Source of the DNA: Kordia sp965224175 | GTDB lineage: Bacteria; Bacteroidota; Bacteroidia; Flavobacteriales; Flavobacteriaceae | DNA length: 64,000 bases | Assembly: GCF_965224175.1 (NCBI RefSeq) | Contig: NZ_OZ245041.1 | Coordinates: forward strand, 4,154,001-4,218,000 | Reading direction: 5' to 3' | Part shown: piece by piece, positions 7,326 through 16,162 of the stretch | Numbering within the stretch: the stretch's first letter is position 1 | Layout of the letters: every line of letters begins with the position of its first letter | The notes under the pieces: model-generated | Told to the model about the DNA's origin: nothing | What the model saw: the letters and a program-made list of their open reading frames with translations, nothing else | Databases searched by the model: none | Program-made: the position numbers and the translations under genes

Positions 7326-7364
7326 GTAGGTTAAAGAGGAACCTACTTAGTTCGGCTCCTCTTT
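7326..7364 (-). other. Two overlapping, mutually exclusive hairpins between genes of the toxin operon
   Basis: AAAGAGGA (7333-7340) can pair with TCCTCTTT (7357-7364), while GTAGGTT (7326-7332) can pair with AACCTAC (7340-7346). The arms overlap, so only one hairpin can form at a time. The element lies between the stop of the 1156-aa gene and the start of the 478-aa gene on the minus strand, where it could act as a stability or attenuation element. No U-run follows on the minus strand; the T-run lies on the plus side. Confidence 0.4.
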
Positions 7365-7373
7365 TTTTATTGT

Positions 7374-10300
7374 TTATGATGATACTACAAACTTTCCAAT
7401 ACCTCCTACAGTTGGACCAGTGTCTCCACCAATCAAATCTGTACTGCTTTCAATAGTATTGTCTTGTTGATGTTCTGGACAGTAGCATGGAAGTCCGCTT
7501 TCTTTTAGTATAGCAGAATCTGCTTGTAAAATAGTAAGTGACGTTGGAATTCGTGTTTCCCAAGTACCTTCTACAGTTCCTTCAATGGTTTGCATTTCTT
7601 CTGAAATTGATAGGTATAAGTCATTGTCTTGATCAATTACTAATCCTTGACCATTCCAAATTTCTCCTGTTTCCATATACCAATTCACAGCTTCTTCAAA
7701 TCCTGGACGAACAGGAACGACTGCTCTTGCCATACCTGATTGTAAAAAGGCTTGAAATAACGGATCGGCAGCATCTGTTTCTTGGAATAAGGATTTCCAA
7801 TCTTTTTCATCTGCATAGAAGTACGGATAGAAAATATATGCCATGATATCCCAATCAAAAGCTTGTTCAAAGAATTTAACCGCAGCCGCATGTATTTCTA
7901 ATCCTGAGTTTTTAACCACTTTAGCAACTCCCGTAGTAGCATCTACAGTAGTGTAATTATTTTTAGCAAGTGAATGTCCTTTTTGCTCAGTTAAGAGTTC
8001 AATAGCAATGCGCTTGATTTCTCTTTTTTCTAAACTTCTGTTTAATAAAGGATTGAAATTGACTTTTTCACTTGTGGTGTCTTGAATTACTTCATTGGCT
8101 TGTTGCGTTTCATTGTATTCTTGTACTTTACGCTCATAAGCTTCCATGATTGCCTGATAGGTTTCATTTTGCCATTGTTGTTTTGCTTCTTCAGATAAAG
8201 AACAAATTACTTCTACCGCAGCATTGACTCCAATATAGTTTACGGCAAAGAATGACAATGACAATTCTTCTGAGAACTCTTTAAAAGTACTTCCTGCTTG
8301 AGGCGTTAAAGCCGCCACATTATGATACAATTCTGCCACATTGTGAAATACTTGGTTTCCAACCGTTACACTTACTCCTTGACCTGAACGCGAATCTCCA
8401 TCGTGCATTCCAGATGCATGTACGGTTGCTCCTGTAGTGTAGTATCCTTCAGGAATAGAAAGTGTTTTATTTGCTGAATGCGTTTCGTGATCGCCAGATG
8501 TGTATCCAGCATATTCGAAAGATTCATTGAGTCGAATGGTTTCTGAAGGTTTTGGTGTTACTTCAGCACCATAATAGGCAGCGATTTCTTGATAGTTACT
8601 TTCATCAATGTCAGTAACACCGTCAATTTCAAATAAAACCGTTGGATGTACAGGTGCTTCAGGAATGATAACACCTGAAACATTTTCATCATTTTCTAGT
8701 TTTTTGTAAATCGATTCTTTGAAGAATTTTGATGGCTCAGGAATGGCAAATTCATACATGAGTCGTTTTCCATAGTTTACTAAAGAGTTTTTGTAAATTT
8801 TATCAATCCAGCGATATACTCCAGTCACATTGGTATCTCCTTTGGTGTTATCGTATCCGTGAATGTTTTTTTGTTCAAACTCTTTTAAGATACGTGTAGT
8901 ACGTTTGGTGCTTATTTTTTGTACGATACGTTCCATTGCACGTTCCGTTACTTCTTGTGCGTGTGTTTGTGCTTGAGAATTAGAATCGGAAATAGCACTA
9001 GAGGATGAAAAGTCAGCAAAAGAATCTACTCTGAAATTTCTACCTGCAATTTCTCCATTTACACCTGCACTAGCTCCATAGTTTTCTGATTGATCTTCAT
9101 TCAAAACAGTTGCTACTTCACTTTGAAGTTCATTACGTTCTGTAGTAGTCGTATCTGTAAGATTTTCTACTTCTCGATCTTCACTACGTTCATTTGTAAT
9201 ATCAATACTATTTAAGCTACGAGTTTCACGCTCTTTATACTCACGTGCCATGATGTTTTCAATATGTGATACTTCACCTGGAACATAACAACAAACTTCT
9301 TGCTCTACACGACGAAAATCAGCAATTCCCAATTTACTTACGCCGTAAATATGATTGGTATTTATAGAAGTATCAGGAGTTGCATCTTTTACAGAGAGAC
9401 AGCTTTTAAAGTTGAATCGCGATCGTACATCGGCAATGGATTTAGTAGAAAACTCATAAGTAATTCCGTTGCTAAGTGTAAATTCTCCACTAAACTCTAA
9501 TTCAGTACCTTCACTTCTTAAAATTGGGTCGAATTCAAAAAAGACATTGATGTATTCAGAACCAGTCAACATATTCTGAAACGAAAGTCCATTTAAGATG
9601 CCTCCGTTTGGTGTATGTTGAAGCTGAACGCTAGCATTTGTTACAGTAATTCCAGGTTCGTTTACGCCTAATATCATGCTAATTCCATGTTTTCCTGTCG
9701 GTAATTTTGCATCGATAGCTGTAAAGCAAAAAGGAGTTACTTTGTTGTCGGAAACATTTAATATAGCTCCGCGCATTCCTATTTTCTTAGTTCTACTCGC
9801 TTTGTTATATGTTCCAATAGTTTTATAGTTTTTCTTTTTTTCTTTCCCAATGGCTTTATAAATTTCTTCAAATGTTTCTAGTTGATCCCAACCTTGTGAT
9901 TTTATAATAGCTAAAGAATTTCCTGAAATATTGCTTTTCAAATAATCTTCTGTAATTGGAGCTGTTTTTTGAAAACTAAATGTTGGTAACTGTAACTCAG
10001 GATATGTTTTAATGCTGGAAATTACATTTCCTTTTTCATCAGTTTGCTCAATAATAGTTGGTGTTGCTTCATTTACAAGTGTTTGCACTTGCTCTTGATG
10101 GTTTTTAAGCGCGTTATCGTATAACTCTTGTTGTTCTTTTTGATACCTTTTTTCTACATGATGAAGTTCACTTTCAAGTGTTTTGTAGTGTTCAATATGT
10201 TGCTTCGCAAGAAAAGACTCAGCTAAACCTTGTAGTCTCTTCATTGAAGAAGCTGTTTTTGTAGGTTGAGCTTGGGTTACATCAGCAAAGAGAATTTTTG

Positions 10301-10844
10301 ATACAACAACACTAGCATACGCACGACGTGTGAATTCTTTATCCTGACTTTCTGAAAAAGTATGATCATTTGCTACTGTAGATACTAATGTTGTAAAAGC
10401 TTTTAAAAACTTATTGGCAATTAGTAACTGAATACACGCTTCTCTTACATATACTGAATTTTTGTTTACAGTTTGGTAAATCAAGTTTTCCCAAATGAGT
10501 AATTCATTGCTTGACGATAAAACTCCAACTCCTGAGCTATTTTCTAAAATTGCTGCGAAAGAGAGCATATTTTTATTACGCATTAACCAATAAGAGAAGT
10601 CATATAGTTTTTCAAAACGAGCACGAACTTCTGTTTTTGTTTTCAATGCTGAAAAAGAGGAACTGACAGTTGCTAATGCAGCTTCTTTTTCGTTTTCCGT
10701 ACTATTTTTTACAGCTTCATAAAAAGCACTTTGTGTTTTATCTGGATGAAACACAAATCCAGGATCTTTATCTTGTTCTGCAATAAGTTGAGGATTTCGT
10801 AGTGTAACGAAATTAAATAATTGATTTTTTACAGGTGTTTTCAT
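7374..10844 (-). CDS. Large unrecognised protein, first gene of the toxin operon
   Basis: 1156 aa with no signal peptide or membrane segment. Residues about 1-210 are helical. About 215-265 looks like a coiled coil (HHVEKRYQKEQQELYDNALK). About 330-490 is beta-rich. About 530-680 is Glu/Arg/Ser/Thr-rich (ERETRSLNS, DTTTTERNELQSE, ERAMERIVQKISTKRTTR), suggesting a long rod. It includes RWIDKIYKNSLVNYGKRLMY followed by EFAIPEPSKFF. The C-terminal third is mixed, with Cys pairs near the end (LPCYCPEH). I do not recognise the family. Its size, lack of export signal and place ahead of a fibre-like protein and a toxin suggest a scaffold or shaft of a particle, but this is inference. A promoter-like site lies 38 bases upstream. 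Confidence 0.7.
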   Translation of the reverse strand: MKTPVKNQLFNFVTLRNPQLIAEQDKDPGFVFHPDKTQSAFYEAVKNSTENEKEAALATVSSSFSALKTKTEVRARFEKLYDFSYWLMRNKNMLSFAAILENSSGVGVLSSSNELLIWENLIYQTVNKNSVYVREACIQLLIANKFLKAFTTLVSTVANDHTFSESQDKEFTRRAYASVVVSKILFADVTQAQPTKTASSMKRLQGLAESFLAKQHIEHYKTLESELHHVEKRYQKEQQELYDNALKNHQEQVQTLVNEATPTIIEQTDEKGNVISSIKTYPELQLPTFSFQKTAPITEDYLKSNISGNSLAIIKSQGWDQLETFEEIYKAIGKEKKKNYKTIGTYNKASRTKKIGMRGAILNVSDNKVTPFCFTAIDAKLPTGKHGISMILGVNEPGITVTNASVQLQHTPNGGILNGLSFQNMLTGSEYINVFFEFDPILRSEGTELEFSGEFTLSNGITYEFSTKSIADVRSRFNFKSCLSVKDATPDTSINTNHIYGVSKLGIADFRRVEQEVCCYVPGEVSHIENIMAREYKERETRSLNSIDITNERSEDREVENLTDTTTTERNELQSEVATVLNEDQSENYGASAGVNGEIAGRNFRVDSFADFSSSSAISDSNSQAQTHAQEVTERAMERIVQKISTKRTTRILKEFEQKNIHGYDNTKGDTNVTGVYRWIDKIYKNSLVNYGKRLMYEFAIPEPSKFFKESIYKKLENDENVSGVIIPEAPVHPTVLFEIDGVTDIDESNYQEIAAYYGAEVTPKPSETIRLNESFEYAGYTSGDHETHSANKTLSIPEGYYTTGATVHASGMHDGDSRSGQGVSVTVGNQVFHNVAELYHNVAALTPQAGSTFKEFSEELSLSFFAVNYIGVNAAVEVICSLSEEAKQQWQNETYQAIMEAYERKVQEYNETQQANEVIQDTTSEKVNFNPLLNRSLEKREIKRIAIELLTEQKGHSLAKNNYTTVDATTGVAKVVKNSGLEIHAAAVKFFEQAFDWDIMAYIFYPYFYADEKDWKSLFQETDAADPLFQAFLQSGMARAVVPVRPGFEEAVNWYMETGEIWNGQGLVIDQDNDLYLSISEEMQTIEGTVEGTWETRIPTSLTILQADSAILKESGLPCYCPEHQQDNTIESSTDLIGGDTGPTVGGIGKFVVSS

Positions 10845-11363
10845 AAAATATATTTAATTAAAAATTGTGTTAAAAATTGGACATACCTATCCTGTTTCCG
10901 TACAAGTCAAGCTTGTTCAGATTGAAATTTTTGTATGATTTTTCGGTTTGGTGTGGGAAGTAATTGTTTAAAGCTACCAAATGCTTTTTTATAACCTTAA
11001 GAAAAATGTATAAGCGTATTATTTTATCTAAAAATTAAGTTAATTTTTAGATAATCGTAACATGTTAGGGGTTGCAATACAATTTAAATTTTAAAAAACT
11101 AGCATTAGGAATTCTTATCAATTACAGTGTTATTTATTCATTGCAAAAAAAGCAATTTTTATACAGATATTAGTATGTTTTTTGGAGGTGCTCCTGTAGT
11201 TGCAGCAGTGTTTTTTAACGTTAATTTATAATCGAAAATGTACTTTATTTTTTAGCTTTTGACTTTAAAATAGAGTATTCTGTTAACGCTAATTTGTGAT
11301 GATATTCTTTTGAAAGACTATTGAAATTTTATTATTTGATAGATTTTTAATCTTGAAGACTTT
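10845..11363. other. 519-base non-coding stretch
   Basis: No credible gene was found on either strand. Near 10882-10910 there is a promoter-like site for the toxin operon. A start-less minus-strand frame around 11185-11260 ends TAATTGAPPKNILISV; it has no start codon and I do not count it as a gene. Confidence 0.5.
10882..10910 (-). promoter_or_regulatory. Candidate promoter of the toxin operon
   Basis: On the minus strand TTG (10910-10908), an 18-base spacer and TAGGTATG (10889-10882) match the Bacteroidota consensus TTG-N17-19-TAnnTTTG with one mismatch. Transcription would start about 30 bases before the 1156-aa gene. Confidence 0.4.
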
Positions 11364-12023
11364 TTATTCTTCTTTTCGATTTATAAATGCTAAAAAACGA
11401 TCTTTTCCTTTTAGGCGTTCGTTTTCAATTTCCTCTTTTTGATCTTCATGAAATTTTTGTAAAATAGGAGTGATGTTTCTCATGATTTTTAAAAACTCCA
11501 TTGACATTATGATCGTCGATTTTTTATCAAAACTTTCTGTAAGTCTATGATACTCGATGGCATTTTTGTCTAAATGTGCAATTGTTTTATTTCTAATTTT
11601 ACTAGCTTCACTGTCAATTTTATGCTTTCGTCTATATTCTTTTAATTCTAAGTTTAGCGTATCGAGAGGAATTTTCATTTTCGGATATTTCGCTGCCAAT
11701 TCTCTAAATTCTATTTGAAATTTATTGTAAGTATTGATCATTTCATATACAATGAGATATGACGATCTAATAAAAAATCTTTCTTCTGAAGGATACTTTG
11801 CCGCATCTAAGTTTTTTGTAATAATCGCTAAGTCAAGAGTTGCATTTGTGAATATATATGCATAATTGATAAAGTGATTGTTTTGTTTAAATACGGTTAA
11901 ATCACCATTCGCCTCTAGTAGTTTTTCTGAAACAGTTAGCATTATTACATTTTGTTTAAAAAGTGCTTCAGATAACTTGATCACTTTGTCAAGAGAGTCT
12001 TGTATCGTATTAGAATTCGACAT
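11364..12023 (-). CDS. HEPN/AbiU2-like protein
   Basis: A 219-aa all-helical cytoplasmic protein. IRNKTIAHLDKN (residues about 143-154) carries the R-N-x4-H pattern of HEPN-type RNases, and the preceding EYRRKHKIDSEASKIRNK helix resembles AbiU2-like HEPN proteins, where the motif also comes late. HEPN proteins often act as RNases in abortive infection or toxin-antitoxin systems. No antitoxin-like partner is adjacent: the next gene upstream diverges and the toxin operon begins 519 bases downstream. The assignment rests on this motif and helical content only. Confidence 0.45.
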   Translation of the reverse strand: MSNSNTIQDSLDKVIKLSEALFKQNVIMLTVSEKLLEANGDLTVFKQNNHFINYAYIFTNATLDLAIITKNLDAAKYPSEERFFIRSSYLIVYEMINTYNKFQIEFRELAAKYPKMKIPLDTLNLELKEYRRKHKIDSEASKIRNKTIAHLDKNAIEYHRLTESFDKKSTIIMSMEFLKIMRNITPILQKFHEDQKEEIENERLKGKDRFLAFINRKEE

Positions 12024-12288
12024 CGTATTTTTTTTAGTTCTTGAAAGAATTTACTACAATTATCATTCATCCGCAAAAAAATGATGAATGTTTTCTTTTA
12101 AAATAATGATCATTTTTAAAATCTTAAAATTTCTATTGAAACATATGTGTTTTAAAGTATAAATATATGATTTATAGGTTTTTATGTATTTATTTTTAAC
12201 TCGTATTTACTTAATTACGACTCCTGTTTCTTTTGGTTCCATGCATTCTTTACTAAGTTTAAAACATTAATTACTAAAACATATTATT

Positions 12289-12507
12289 ATGAAAAAAAAG
12301 AAAATCAAAACATTAAAACTGAACAAGAGAACGATTTCAGCAGCGCATGCCAATAAAGTTGTTGGAGCAACAGGACCTTGTGTTACTGTGCCTATTTTAC
12401 TGTCTTACATTTGGGGATGCAATGATGACAAACCTTCTATGGATGTAGAATGTCCTTATTCTAAGGGAATTATTGATGCTAGTAATGCAGGAGAATGTCA
12501 GTCTTAA
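12289..12507 (+). CDS. Orphan class I lanthipeptide-like precursor
   Basis: A 72-aa peptide. Its N-terminus (KKKKIKTLKLNKRTIS) matches the LxLNKxTIS leader typical of Bacteroidota class I lanthipeptides such as the pinensins. The leader probably ends near VVGATGP. The core contains four Cys and several Ser/Thr (GPCVT, WGC, VEC, GEC), as expected for thioether rings. No LanB/LanC dehydratase or cyclase, protease or exporter is in the window, so any modification would occur in trans. The stop lies 38 bases before the DinB gene, so the two may share a transcript. The class assignment follows the leader pattern; modification is inferred. Confidence 0.7.
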   Translation: MKKKKIKTLKLNKRTISAAHANKVVGATGPCVTVPILLSYIWGCNDDKPSMDVECPYSKGIIDASNAGECQS

Positions 12508-12545
12508 AAAGATAGTTTTCATTAAAACCTTTTGAATATTTAGTT

Positions 12546-13079
12546 ATGAGCAATCAAATTATACCAAATCCAGATTACAGCCTTCAAATTGGCTTAATTG
12601 TGAGTGAAGTTAGTGATGTTAGAAATGATACAATGAATTTGGTAAAGAACTTATCGCCTGAGGAGTTAGATACAGTTTTTGGTGAATTCAATAATAGTAT
12701 CGGAACATTGTTGTTTCATTTTTCTGCATTAGAACTAAAGTTTCAATGTAACTATCTTTTCAAAAGAAGAATTACGGACGAAGAGTATGATACTTATAAA
12801 ATCGGATTGCCACCGTTAATTAGCGATGGACTTGTACATGGAAATGATTTAGATTTTTATATGCAAGAGTTACATACGATGCGTACGAAAACTTTAGAAG
12901 CTTTAAAAACACTTAATGATGATTGGCTTTATGAAAACGTCTATGCTAGAGACGGAAGATTACTTGGTAATAATCACTATTTTTTGAAACACTATTTAAT
13001 GCATGATGAGTTATGTCATCAAGGACAAATAAAAATCATGCTAAAGACAATTTGGAAAAAGAAATCTGAAAAGGTATAA
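12546..13079 (+). CDS. DinB-family protein
   Basis: A 177-aa four-helix protein of the DinB/YfiT superfamily. Features seen are IGTLLFHFSALELKFQ (first metal-binding helix, His in LLFHF) and YLMHDELCHQGQIKIML, the typical C-terminal H..HxGQ helix. These proteins bind a divalent metal through three histidines; many act as thiol-dependent transferases or are of unknown function. It follows the lanthipeptide-like precursor by 38 bases and is closed by a terminator at 13118-13147. No link to peptide modification is established. Confidence 0.75.
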   Translation: MSNQIIPNPDYSLQIGLIVSEVSDVRNDTMNLVKNLSPEELDTVFGEFNNSIGTLLFHFSALELKFQCNYLFKRRITDEEYDTYKIGLPPLISDGLVHGNDLDFYMQELHTMRTKTLEALKTLNDDWLYENVYARDGRLLGNNHYFLKHYLMHDELCHQGQIKIMLKTIWKKKSEKV

Positions 13080-13117
13080 TGATTACATTTTAATTATCTA
13101 AATATTCAAAATTCGAA

Positions 13118-13147
13118 AAAGAGTGGACATTAGTTCGCTCTTTTTTT
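13118..13147 (+). terminator. Rho-independent terminator after the DinB gene
   Basis: AAAGAGTG (13118-13125) pairs with CGCTCTTT (13136-13143, one G-U pair), followed by a run of T to 13147. Confidence 0.75.
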
Positions 13148-13244
13148 ACTCGATAATCGAGATTTATATACTCTGACACTTGCGTCGAAATATTTTTAAT
13201 TGTTTCTGTTCAATGCTTCATGAATTTGTCCTTGAAGTAGTTGA

Positions 13245-15368
13245 CTACCAAACATAAATTTCATCGACAAAAATCCATGCAGAATTTCCTGCAGCAGGAT
13301 GCCATTTAGGCAATTTTTCATGATTTTTAATGATGACTTTAAAGAAACGTGCTTCTGTATTTGGAATCGCTAAAGTCACTTTTTTCTTTTCAGGTTCACC
13401 ACCTTCACCAGTTCTTGAAATACTAACTTCACCAACTTTTTTAAAGTTTCCATTGGTTTTGGAAGCATAAACGGTAAACTTTTTTGGATATAAAATCCAG
13501 CTTCCAACATCTTCTAAAGTGCTAAACGAAATGTTATGAATTGTTTTAATTCCGCCTAAATCTAGTGTAGGTTTTAAGTCGTAACCAAAACAACCTGTCC
13601 ATTCACCATCTTTAAAAGAAAGACTTCCTTCTTTGAGGTCAAATAATTTTGATGCTTTTGCATAATCTGGACTTGGCTCTTTCTGTGCAGAAAAATTGGT
13701 GATTTGTTGAGCTATTTTCGTGTATTCTTGTGTCAAAATCTTGCTAGGCAACCAACCTTTTTTGAAAGCAGCTATTTTGAGTGTTTTTGAGGTTTCTAAG
13801 ATGATCGGATTGGCAACAATGGTTGAAGTAGAATCTGGTGTTTTTCCATTTAGTGTATATCGTAATGCTACATCTTTTAGTCTACTTTTTATGTTTAAAT
13901 GAATTGAATCTTTAAATAATGTTCGCGTAGGTGTGATTTTAGGGGCTTTTAATTGACTTTCTTTTACAAAACCATCTATGATACTATTTTGGATGTTTAC
14001 GTTAAATGTAGTTTCTAATTCTTGTGCAGTTTTTTGATCAACTTTTGTTTGCCAAGCATAAATATTTTTTGGTTGAATGTTTTGCAATAAGTCTGTCAAT
14101 CCATCATTTGTGATATTGGTGTTGTATATATTTAATACTTCTAATTGTGTCAGATCTGTGAGGTTTTGCAGCGTTTTATCTGTTATTTTTTTACTGTTAA
14201 TGCGAAGCGTTTTTAGATTTTCGAGCTCTCTGATTACTTTTGTCATTTCATCAGTAATTTCGGAAGTGTGAAAATCGAGTTCTGTGATTTGTTCGCTCAA
14301 CAACGAAAGTTGTTCAATAGCTACTTGATTTGGAGTTTTGTTGAGGTATTTTACGTTTAATTCTGCTTTTCCAGGAACCAATTCTAAGACTCTAAAACCT
14401 TCATTTTTTAAAGTTTCTATGGCAGTTGCAGAAGCTCTTGGAATTTCTATTTCATTGAATACTAAATATTCTTCTAGCAGATGCGCTAAGGTATCATTCT
14501 CTGTAGTATTTGTTACATAATTTTCGAAATCTAAACCTTTGTTAATCCAGTGTTTGAGCAACCAAATTTCATCTTTTGTCAATTGCGCTTTTCCTTCTGG
14601 AGGCATGTGATCTTCATGCGAAATAGGTAACAATAATTGTTGATACAATAAACTTGCTTTTGCATTTCCTGAAATGAATACTTTACCAGATTCTCCGCCT
14701 TTTAATATAGCTTCACGAGAAATCAAAGAAAGCGCTCCTTTTTGCTTACTGGTGTTGTGACATTGCACACATTTTTTATCAAATATTTTTGTGACTACAT
14801 CGTCATACATGCGCAAGCTATCTACAACTTCAATTGTTCGTTCTTCTTCGGGAAGTGTAGCGTATTCGGTCAAGAAATTATCTCCATGTGTCAATACGCT
14901 TCCATAATGTCCTGCAACGCTGATACTCACAAGAGAAACAGCAAACAAGATTAAAAAAAATGTTTTCGTGTTAAAGAGTGGTTTCAAACTGTACCAAAAC
15001 AAAATACTGGTTAAGATAGCAGTCAAAATTCCTGTATATAAATGTATGTTGAGTGTAGCAGATTCATATCCGCCTTCGAGCGATAAAAAATATCCTAAAA
15101 AACAGGTGAGTATGGCAAAAAATGCTGTAAATCCTAAAATATTTCTTACTGTAGTTAAAGGATAATTTTTTTGAATTCTTCCTAAAAGATCTAAGAAAAA
15201 GGCAACAATCAGCGCGCCTATTGGTAAGTGTAACAATAACGGATGAAATCTTCCAAAAAATAAGATGATTCTCGGTGTTTCCGTAGCGGTAAACGCATAG
15301 AAGGTGAGCAATCCAAAAATTGAAATTGCACCAAAAAACAAGTATTGTATGTAGTTGTGTTGTTTCAT
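13245..15368 (-). CDS. DUF2231 membrane protein with c-type cytochrome, LRR and chitobiase-like domains
   Basis: 707 aa. Residues 1-160 have about four membrane helices with FGRFHPLLLHLPIGAL, typical of DUF2231. At about 198-205 KKCVQCHN gives a CxxCH haem site within a Planctomycete-type cytochrome domain (MPPEGKAQLTKDEIWLLKHWI follows). About 335-455 is a short leucine-rich repeat region (LENLKTLRINSKKIT, LTQLEVLNIYNTNIT). About 480-560 looks like a chitobiase-type C-terminal beta domain (RYTLNGKTPDSTS). The end (WHPAAGNSAWIFVDEIYVW) is beta-sandwich-like and resembles the end of the next gene upstream. It is the last gene of a five-gene operon and starts in a TAATG overlap with the lipoprotein gene. 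Confidence 0.8.
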   Translation of the reverse strand: MKQHNYIQYLFFGAISIFGLLTFYAFTATETPRIILFFGRFHPLLLHLPIGALIVAFFLDLLGRIQKNYPLTTVRNILGFTAFFAILTCFLGYFLSLEGGYESATLNIHLYTGILTAILTSILFWYSLKPLFNTKTFFLILFAVSLVSISVAGHYGSVLTHGDNFLTEYATLPEEERTIEVVDSLRMYDDVVTKIFDKKCVQCHNTSKQKGALSLISREAILKGGESGKVFISGNAKASLLYQQLLLPISHEDHMPPEGKAQLTKDEIWLLKHWINKGLDFENYVTNTTENDTLAHLLEEYLVFNEIEIPRASATAIETLKNEGFRVLELVPGKAELNVKYLNKTPNQVAIEQLSLLSEQITELDFHTSEITDEMTKVIRELENLKTLRINSKKITDKTLQNLTDLTQLEVLNIYNTNITNDGLTDLLQNIQPKNIYAWQTKVDQKTAQELETTFNVNIQNSIIDGFVKESQLKAPKITPTRTLFKDSIHLNIKSRLKDVALRYTLNGKTPDSTSTIVANPIILETSKTLKIAAFKKGWLPSKILTQEYTKIAQQITNFSAQKEPSPDYAKASKLFDLKEGSLSFKDGEWTGCFGYDLKPTLDLGGIKTIHNISFSTLEDVGSWILYPKKFTVYASKTNGNFKKVGEVSISRTGEGGEPEKKKVTLAIPNTEARFFKVIIKNHEKLPKWHPAAGNSAWIFVDEIYVW

Positions 15369-16162
15369 TAATTAAAAATCCATTCGTCCATAAACAACCA
15401 AGCTTTTAAGCCTTTTCCAGCGTGCCAATTGGGTAGTTTTTGCAAATTATTTACTTGTATCGTAATGGTGTTACATTCTTTTTTGATTGGTATTTTAATG
15501 TCGTCAAGTTTTAGAATATCTTTTGAGGTTAAAGTATGAAATGTCTTTGTGAGAAAAGGTTTTTTATCTATAACTATCATAATTGATTCAGGTGGGAAAA
15601 TCCATGATTTTGTATCCACCAAATAACCAATAGTTAGACTTTTAATATATGTTTTTTCTGGAAATGAAACCGTTGCTTTTGCAATGGAATCAAAGCCAAT
15701 CCATTCCAAATCTCTGAATTGTAAAGAGGCTTTTTTGTTATTGGTTAGTGTAGTTTCACCTTGACCTTTATATTTTTTGTTTGCGGATGTTTTCCATGTA
15801 ATTTTACTAGGAGCAATTCCTTTTTTGTATAACTTGATTGTTGTTAAATCGCTTGACTGCCAATCAGGATGAAAAGCTCTAAAGTTATATGTATCGGCTT
15901 TTTTGGCAAAAATGGTATCCGTTATTTTTGTAGATGATTGTAAGACAGATTTGCTATTTTTTTGATAATGTATTGTCGAATTGTCCATATTTGTTTTAGA
16001 CGTAAGCGTAACAAAAGAATCAATGATTGTATTTGATACTTCAATTCTTGGTTTGACAAGTTTGATGTTGCCTTTTTGAAGAAATTCTGCAGTTTCTTTT
16101 TTCTTTTTAGTACAGCCAAAGGCTACTAAACTCAATACTAAGATTCCTATATAAATTCTCAT
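15368..16162 (-). CDS. Lipoprotein with chitobiase-like and F5/8-like C-terminus
   Basis: The ATG at 16160-16162 is preferred over the longer frame starting at 16204. It forms an ATGA overlap with the stop of the upstream gene and gives a clean lipoprotein signal (MRIYIGILVLSLVAFGC, lipobox VAFGC), 264 aa in total. The mature protein has a TIHYQKNSKS region like chitobiase C-terminal domains and a beta-sandwich ending LPNWHAGKGLKAWLFMDEWIF, close to the end of the downstream 707-aa protein. It is probably an outer-surface or periplasmic binding module acting with that protein. The ligand is unknown. Confidence 0.75.
   Translation of the reverse strand: MRIYIGILVLSLVAFGCTKKKKETAEFLQKGNIKLVKPRIEVSNTIIDSFVTLTSKTNMDNSTIHYQKNSKSVLQSSTKITDTIFAKKADTYNFRAFHPDWQSSDLTTIKLYKKGIAPSKITWKTSANKKYKGQGETTLTNNKKASLQFRDLEWIGFDSIAKATVSFPEKTYIKSLTIGYLVDTKSWIFPPESIMIVIDKKPFLTKTFHTLTSKDILKLDDIKIPIKKECNTITIQVNNLQKLPNWHAGKGLKAWLFMDEWIFN

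Noticed and set aside
2916..10844. Classical contractile injection system, T6SS or CDI
   Set aside because: No sheath, tube, baseplate, VgrG, PAAR, ATPase or TpsB homolog seen; the beta-helix protein alone is not enough.
11185..11260. Start-less minus-strand frame ending TAATTGAPPKNILISV
   Set aside because: No start codon and no terminator or immunity gene in the usual arrangement; could be chance.
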